A DNA stretch of 64,000 nucleotides from Moorella mulderi DSM 14980 (GTDB lineage: Bacteria; Bacillota; DSM-521; Neomoorellales; Neomoorellaceae), in assembly GCF_001594015.1 (NCBI RefSeq), contig NZ_LTBC01000002.1, positions 310,001 through 374,000 on the forward strand. The letters are read 5' to 3'. The notes beneath the pieces are model-generated. The model was given only the letters and a program-made list of their open reading frames with translations, was not told where the DNA came from and ran no database searches. Below, in pieces: positions 58,988 through 64,000 of the stretch; position 1 is the first letter of the stretch; every line of letters starts with the position of its first letter. A program made the translations under genes and the position numbers.

Positions 58988-60004
58988 ATGGGTTACAAAT
59001 TAACGCCAGCAGGATTTGGAGCTCTGTTGGACGAACTGGCCACCAACTACCAGATCTTCGGTCCTGTAAGGTATGCCGGCAAAGGCCGCCTGGCTGGCAC
59101 GGATTTAACCACTTACGGCCCAGTGCGGAGCGTATCCGACCTGGTGTGGGATGCCAGGACGACCTTTGCGCCCAAGGAAGTATTCTTCCCGGTTAAAGAG
59201 AGCCTTCTCTATTTTTCCGGGCAGGAAATAACCGAGCCATCCTTAGAAATGAAGGAAACCCTGGTTTTCCTGCGGGCCTGCGACCTGAACGCCGTCTCCC
59301 GTCTGGACAAAATTTTCCTGGCAAACGGGCCCGAACCGGACAGCTATTACGCCCGGCGGCGCCAGCATATTCACTTTGTTCTCATGGAGTGCCAGGAAGG
59401 CTTTCCCGGCTGTTTCTGCGTTTCCATGGGAACAAACATGGCCACCGGCCACCAGGCCGCCCTGCGCCTGGAAAACGACCATTACCTGCTCCAGGCCCTG
59501 GCTGAACCCTGGATTGCCCTGGGTGAGCGCTACGGCCAGCCCGCCAGGGTAGAACCTGTCTGGGTGGAGAAGAATCCCCTGACCGTCAGGGTACCGGAAC
59601 GGGTAGATATCGCTCTTTTTCAACACGAACTCTGGCGGGAGTATGCCTGCCGCTGTATTGCCTGCGGCCGTTGTACCCTCTCCTGCCCTACCTGTAGCTG
59701 TTTCTCCGTTCAAGATGTGATTTACCGGGATAACCCGGAACGAGGGGAACGCCGGCGGGTCTGGGCTAGTTGCCAGATAGATGGTTTCACCGATATGGCC
59801 GGCGGCCACCAGGTGCGGGCGGACCGGGGCGACCGGATACGTTTTAAAGTCCTCCATAAAATTTATGACTTCCGCCGGCGATTCGGGATTAATATGTGTG
59901 TCGGCTGCGGCCGCTGCGAAGAAGTCTGCCCGGAATACATCTCCTTCGCCCGTTGCGTCAATACCTTAAACCAGCTAATGGAGGTGCAGGGTCGTGATGC
60001 CTAA
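58988..60004 (+). CDS. asrA: Anaerobic sulfite reductase subunit A
   Basis: 338 residues. C-terminal half has two ferredoxin-type motifs: CIACGRCTLSCPTCSCF (about 223-239) and CVGCGRCEEVCPEY (about 303-316). The N-terminal part (about 1-200) is the AsrA/HydB-like domain with FLRACDLNAV. It passes electrons from AsrB to AsrC. ATG follows GGGGGAG. First gene of asrABC; the last base pairs overlap asrB. Confidence 0.92.
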   Translation: MGYKLTPAGFGALLDELATNYQIFGPVRYAGKGRLAGTDLTTYGPVRSVSDLVWDARTTFAPKEVFFPVKESLLYFSGQEITEPSLEMKETLVFLRACDLNAVSRLDKIFLANGPEPDSYYARRRQHIHFVLMECQEGFPGCFCVSMGTNMATGHQAALRLENDHYLLQALAEPWIALGERYGQPARVEPVWVEKNPLTVRVPERVDIALFQHELWREYACRCIACGRCTLSCPTCSCFSVQDVIYRDNPERGERRRVWASCQIDGFTDMAGGHQVRADRGDRIRFKVLHKIYDFRRRFGINMCVGCGRCEEVCPEYISFARCVNTLNQLMEVQGRDA

Positions 60005-60782
60005 CCCCTACTTGCCCGTACCGGCGAAAATTTTAGCCATTCAGCCCCAGACCCCCGTGGATTATACTTTTAAACTGGCCACAGATATAGAACCCGCCTG
60101 GGGGCAGTTCGTGGAAATCTCCCTGCCGGGTTACGGTGAGGCGCCGATTTCTATCAGCGACGCTGGGGCGGGCTATATCGAGCTTACCATCCGGAGGGTG
60201 GGCCAGGTAACTACCGCCTTGCACCGGCTAAACCCAGGGGATACGGTCTACCTCCGCGGCCCTTACGGCACCGGCTTTCCCCTGGCGGAATTCGCCGGGC
60301 ACCAGCTTGTCATCGCCGCCGGCGGTACCGGGGTGGCCCCGGTGAAGGGCTTAATCAATTACTACGCCAACCATCCGGGAGAACTGGAGGGCCTGCACCT
60401 CCTCCTGGGCTTCAAAACACCGGCCGATATCTTGTTCCGCGCTGATATTGAACGCTGGCAAACAATCTTTCCCACCATCCTGACAGTCGATCAGGGGCCG
60501 GGAGGCTGGCCGGGCAGGGTGGGCCTGGTAACGGAATTTGTCAGGGAGATTCCCCTGAAACCTCACGCCCGGATAATTGTCGTCGGACCACCCCTGATGA
60601 TCGAGTTCACAGTAGCAGAATTTATAAAGCACCAGGTAAATCCGGAGCAAATCTGGGTTTCCCTGGAACGGCGCATGCACTGCGGCCTGGGCAAGTGCGG
60701 CCACTGCAAGATCAACGACTTTTATGTCTGCCTGGAAGGCCCGGTGTTTAATTACAGCCAGGCCCGGAACCTGGTTGACTGA
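59997..60782 (+). CDS. asrB: Anaerobic sulfite reductase subunit B (FAD, NAD(P)H)
   Basis: 261 residues from ATG 59997 (GTG 59994 adjacent is an alternative). FNR-like fold: FAD-binding APISIS (about 43-48), LRGPYGTGF, NAD-binding AAGGTGVAPVKG, and a C-terminal [2Fe-2S] motif with MHCGLGKCGHC. It oxidises NADH for sulfite reduction. Overlaps asrA by eight bases and lies 14 bases before asrC. Confidence 0.92.
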   Translation: MPNPYLPVPAKILAIQPQTPVDYTFKLATDIEPAWGQFVEISLPGYGEAPISISDAGAGYIELTIRRVGQVTTALHRLNPGDTVYLRGPYGTGFPLAEFAGHQLVIAAGGTGVAPVKGLINYYANHPGELEGLHLLLGFKTPADILFRADIERWQTIFPTILTVDQGPGGWPGRVGLVTEFVREIPLKPHARIIVVGPPLMIEFTVAEFIKHQVNPEQIWVSLERRMHCGLGKCGHCKINDFYVCLEGPVFNYSQARNLVD

Positions 60783-60796
60783 AGGAGGCGGCGGTT

Positions 60797-61783
60797 ATGA
60801 GTTATAATACGAAGGAACTAATCAAGAATGCCTACCGCATCACCAGCCAGCGGGGCTTTACGGCCCTGAGAATCCGGGTGCCGGGTGGACACCTGGAGGC
60901 AAGTTATCTGGGTTTAATTCAGGATATCGCCCGGCGTTACGGTAATGGCACCGTTCACCTGACGACCCGTCAGGGGTTTGAAATACCAGGTATACCCCTC
61001 GACAAAGTGCCGGAGGTGAACCGGTTGCTGGCGCCGTTGCTGGAAAAAGAGGCCGCCCTAGGGGTGCCCATTGAGAATTTTCAGGCCGGTTACCCGGCGG
61101 CGGGAACCCGGAACGTTACCGCCTGTATCGGCAGCAGGGTCTGCCCCTTTGCCAACTTTGACACCATAGCCCTGGCCCAAAAGATCGAAAGCCTGATTTA
61201 CCCCAACCACTACCACGTTAAAATCGCTATAACCGGCTGCCCCAACGACTGCATCAAGGCCCACCTCCAGGACATCGGCATTATCGGCCAGGTGGAGCCG
61301 GAGTACGATCCCGGCCGGTGTATCGCCTGCCAGGCCTGCGTGAAGAACTGCCGCCAGTTTATCGTCGGCGCCCTGGAGATGGACAATTACCAGGTGCAAC
61401 GTGACGGCAAGCGCTGCCTGGGGTGCGGCGAGTGTATTCTGCAGTGCCCCATGGCGGCCTGGACCAGGGGACCCCGGTACTACCGGATTGTTGCCCTGGG
61501 ACGAACCGGTAAAAAGAGCCCGCGCCTGGCGGCTACCTTCCTGGAATGGATCGATGAAAAGGCCGTCCTGCAGGTAATAGCCAACCTCTACCGCTACATT
61601 GACCGCCATATCGATCGCTCCCTGCCCAAGGAGCATGTCGGCTATATTGTCGACCGTACAGGCTACCAGGTCTTTAAAGAAGAGCTCCTGGAGGGGGTCG
61701 ATCTCGGCCCTAAAGGCCGGGTGGCCCGGGAATTGCCCTTTTACGGTTATAGCTACGACCGCAACCTGTACATGGAGGGTTAA
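60797..61783 (+). CDS. asrC: Anaerobic sulfite reductase subunit C (siroheme)
   Basis: 328 residues. Sulfite reductase ferredoxin-like half-domain with TRQGFEIPG, then the siroheme/[4Fe-4S] site motif CIGSRVCPFANFDT (about 110-123) and KIAITGCPNDCIKAH (about 143-157; CxxxxxC and CxxxC set). Two ferredoxin clusters follow (CIACQACVKNC, CLGCGECILQCP). Reduces sulfite to sulfide, six electrons. Sulfide made here could feed the homocysteine route at 41105. Start ATG after GAAGGAGG. Confidence 0.93.
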   Translation: MSYNTKELIKNAYRITSQRGFTALRIRVPGGHLEASYLGLIQDIARRYGNGTVHLTTRQGFEIPGIPLDKVPEVNRLLAPLLEKEAALGVPIENFQAGYPAAGTRNVTACIGSRVCPFANFDTIALAQKIESLIYPNHYHVKIAITGCPNDCIKAHLQDIGIIGQVEPEYDPGRCIACQACVKNCRQFIVGALEMDNYQVQRDGKRCLGCGECILQCPMAAWTRGPRYYRIVALGRTGKKSPRLAATFLEWIDEKAVLQVIANLYRYIDRHIDRSLPKEHVGYIVDRTGYQVFKEELLEGVDLGPKGRVARELPFYGYSYDRNLYMEG

Positions 61784-61827
61784 CCGGCCCCCAGCCCTAA
61801 AGGATTAGGAAGGGTAGAACGGGCATA

Positions 61828-61899
61828 CGTTATCCCGCCCCGCGGTGGGGCGGGATAACGGTGAATGTTTCACCGCTTTTCCCCGGCCGCGCGGGGAAA
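61828..61899. repeat. Three consecutive hairpins after asrC
   Basis: CGTTATCCCGCCCC/GGGGCGGGATAACG (14-bp perfect stem, 61828-61860), then CGGTGAA/TTCACCG (61859-61875) followed by CTTTT, then TTTCCCC/GGGGAAA (61878-61899). Likely terminator and mRNA-stabilising structures. The rest of 61784-62097 holds no gene. Confidence 0.65.
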
Positions 61900-62097
61900 C
61901 GGCATCCGGTTTGAAAGTAGAAAACTGTCTGGCTCCTCGGCAAAGGGCCTTTAATCGCCTTAGTATGGCCGGCGGCAGCCCGATTTTTTCATCTAATTTT
62001 AATCTTATTGTGTTACCATAAGATTTAAGGGGGCTCCCTGCCTTTAACCTACTCCGGGATTAGGCAAATCCAACCTGGGGGGAGGGAAAGCCTGGTC

Positions 62098-62820
<723 letters not shown>

Positions 62821-62847
62821 GGCCAGAGGGGCATGGGAGGCTTAAAC

Positions 62848-64000
62848 TTGCGGCAGAAATTTTCCACCTGGCTCCGCGGTATTCCCCTGCGGTGGCGGCT
62901 GACGGCTTGGTATGTCTTCTTGCTGGCCCTGATCCTGGCCGGCTTCAGCGCCTTTATTTACTTTAACATGTCCCGGAGCCTGAAACAGGGCCTGGATTCT
63001 TTATTATTCTCCCAGGGGGAACAGGTTTTAAGCAGCCTGGACAACGAGAACGGCCTGCCACGCCTGGACCCTAATTTGCCCCTCCTGCCCGGTACTTACT
63101 TTGGCCTTTACGACACCGGAGGTAAAGTCCTGGATACAAACATGCCGGCGGACCTGGCTATCGGCTTCCAGGTGAAGGGCTTAACGGCCAGCCGGCCCGC
63201 AACAGTGGAGATTAAGGGGGTCGAATGGCGGGTGCTCCTGGTCCCGGTAAGGGAAAAAGGCCAGCAACCCTACTGGGTCCTGGTTGTACGCTCGGTCGAA
63301 GAGACCGAAGAACCCCTGGACCGCCTACTGTTATTTATCCTTATTGCCATCCCCATGACCCTGCTGGTGGCGGCGGGAGGGGGTATTTTCCTGGCTCGGC
63401 GGGCGTTGCAGCCTATTGATAGAATTGCCGCCAAAGCCCGCCAGATCAGCGCTACTGACCTGAGCCGGCGCCTGGACCTGCCCCATGGTAACGACGAGGT
63501 GGGGCACCTGGTGGCCACCCTGGACGAGATGCTGGATCGCCTGGACCGGGCCTTTCAGCGCCAGCGGCAGTTTACTGCCGACGCCTCCCACGAATTTCGC
63601 ACCCCCCTGGCCGTCATCCGCAGCCAGGCCGAAGCGGCCTTACAGCGGCAGCACTCGCCGGCAGAGTACCGCCAGGCCCTGGAAATAATCCGTGATCAGG
63701 CGGAGTGGATGGGTAACCTGGTCGCCAAGTTATTGCTTTTGGCCCGGAGCGACGACAGGATGGAACAGATGGAGATGGAACCCCTGGATTTGGGCGAATT
63801 GGTGGAAGGCGTCACGGCCGAATTCCAGGGGATGGCGGCGGAAAAGGGCTTGAGGCTGGTAAAAAAAATTAAGGAAAACGTGGTCGTTCGCGGTGATCAG
63901 ACACGCTTGACCCAGCTTCTGGCCAATCTGGTGGATAATGCCATCAAATATACGCCGGAAGGGGAGGTGGTCATCAGCCTGGAACGGCGCGGCCGGCAGG
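62848..64000 (+). CDS. Sensor histidine kinase (cut by window end)
   Basis: At least 384 codons, open to base 64000. Start TTG 62848 was chosen because GGGAGG lies 7 bases before it; ATG 62833 is upstream of that site. Two membrane helices (about 20-42 and 148-172) enclose a periplasmic sensor of about 105 residues. HAMP (about 173-225, RALQPIDRIAAKARQI) and HisKA (about 235-300) with phospho-His in ASHEFRTPL; HATPase N-box begins NLVDNAIKYTPEG. Cognate of the regulator just upstream. Confidence 0.9.
   Translation, partial: MRQKFSTWLRGIPLRWRLTAWYVFLLALILAGFSAFIYFNMSRSLKQGLDSLLFSQGEQVLSSLDNENGLPRLDPNLPLLPGTYFGLYDTGGKVLDTNMPADLAIGFQVKGLTASRPATVEIKGVEWRVLLVPVREKGQQPYWVLVVRSVEETEEPLDRLLLFILIAIPMTLLVAAGGGIFLARRALQPIDRIAAKARQISATDLSRRLDLPHGNDEVGHLVATLDEMLDRLDRAFQRQRQFTADASHEFRTPLAVIRSQAEAALQRQHSPAEYRQALEIIRDQAEWMGNLVAKLLLLARSDDRMEQMEMEPLDLGELVEGVTAEFQGMAAEKGLRLVKKIKENVVVRGDQTRLTQLLANLVDNAIKYTPEGEVVISLERRGRQ

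Overview
The window looks like chromosome of a thermophilic Gram-positive acetogen of the Moorella group. The main evidence is one complete carbonyl-branch Wood-Ljungdahl locus. Its ACS has the same length (729 residues) and the same A-cluster cysteine numbers as the characterised Moorella thermoacetica enzyme, and CODH, MeTr and the CFeSP subunits match in the same way. Firmicute features support this: strong Shine-Dalgarno sequences, many TTG/GTG starts, a T-box leader and SAM-I riboswitches. Genus is inferred from gene order and lengths; no database search was possible.

Layout. 1-3000: 3' end of a DNA methyltransferase, tRNA-Thr and tRNA-Pro, an MFS exporter, a tiny rubredoxin-like protein and a phasin-like protein. 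3000-22500: cooC-acsA-acsB-acsC-RACo-acsF-acsD-acsE, then hdrC-hdrB-hdrA-mvhD-metV-metF. MetVF with the Hdr/MvhD module reduces methylene-THF. AcsE passes the methyl group to the corrinoid protein AcsCD, RACo reactivates that protein, AcsA reduces CO2 to CO, and AcsB assembles acetyl-CoA. CooC and AcsF are nickel-maturation ATPases. HdrA is an exceptionally large (1487 aa) fusion. 22500-29700: a hypothetical gene, a T-box controlled Lrp regulator and aminotransferase, a beta-CASP nuclease, a P-loop/Asp23-like protein, and a DnaD/DnaC-like pair. 29700-33300: Fur-like-box feoAB with a Cys-rich follower, pduL (the phosphotransacetylase that continues acetyl-CoA to acetate) and a small zinc protein. 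33300-38800: two paralogous IclR regulators flanking an FMN glutamate-synthase-like enzyme, a small protein whose start codon lies in a hairpin, a SAM methyltransferase and a YtrA-type GntR regulator. 38800-43500: two nearly duplicated promoter/SAM-I riboswitch cassettes. One precedes a FetAB-like ABC transporter and the other the three-gene anaerobic homocysteine-synthesis set (COG1900, NIL-ferredoxin, UPF0280).

43590-57600 is accessory DNA behind tRNA-Arg and tRNA-Lys. It holds a 5'-truncated integrase joined head to head with a 5'-truncated amidotransferase, a run of small unknown genes (one with an in-frame UGA), an IS605-type right-end remnant, a NERD protein, a FIST plus PAS/GGDEF/HD-GYP signalling pair, an ECF S component, an IS21-like element interrupted by a second transposase, and an Rpn-family remnant. 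57600-64000 returns to chromosomal genes: a PAP2 remnant fused by deletion to DedA, the asrABC sulfite reductase operon with an FNR/CRP-like site in class II position, and an OmpR-type two-component system cut by the window end.

No wholly new system is proven. The best candidates for novelty are the HdrA fusion, the SAM-riboswitch-controlled FetAB-like transporter, the IclR-flanked FMN enzyme, the start-codon hairpin at 36964-37009, and the small-gene island with its in-frame UGA.
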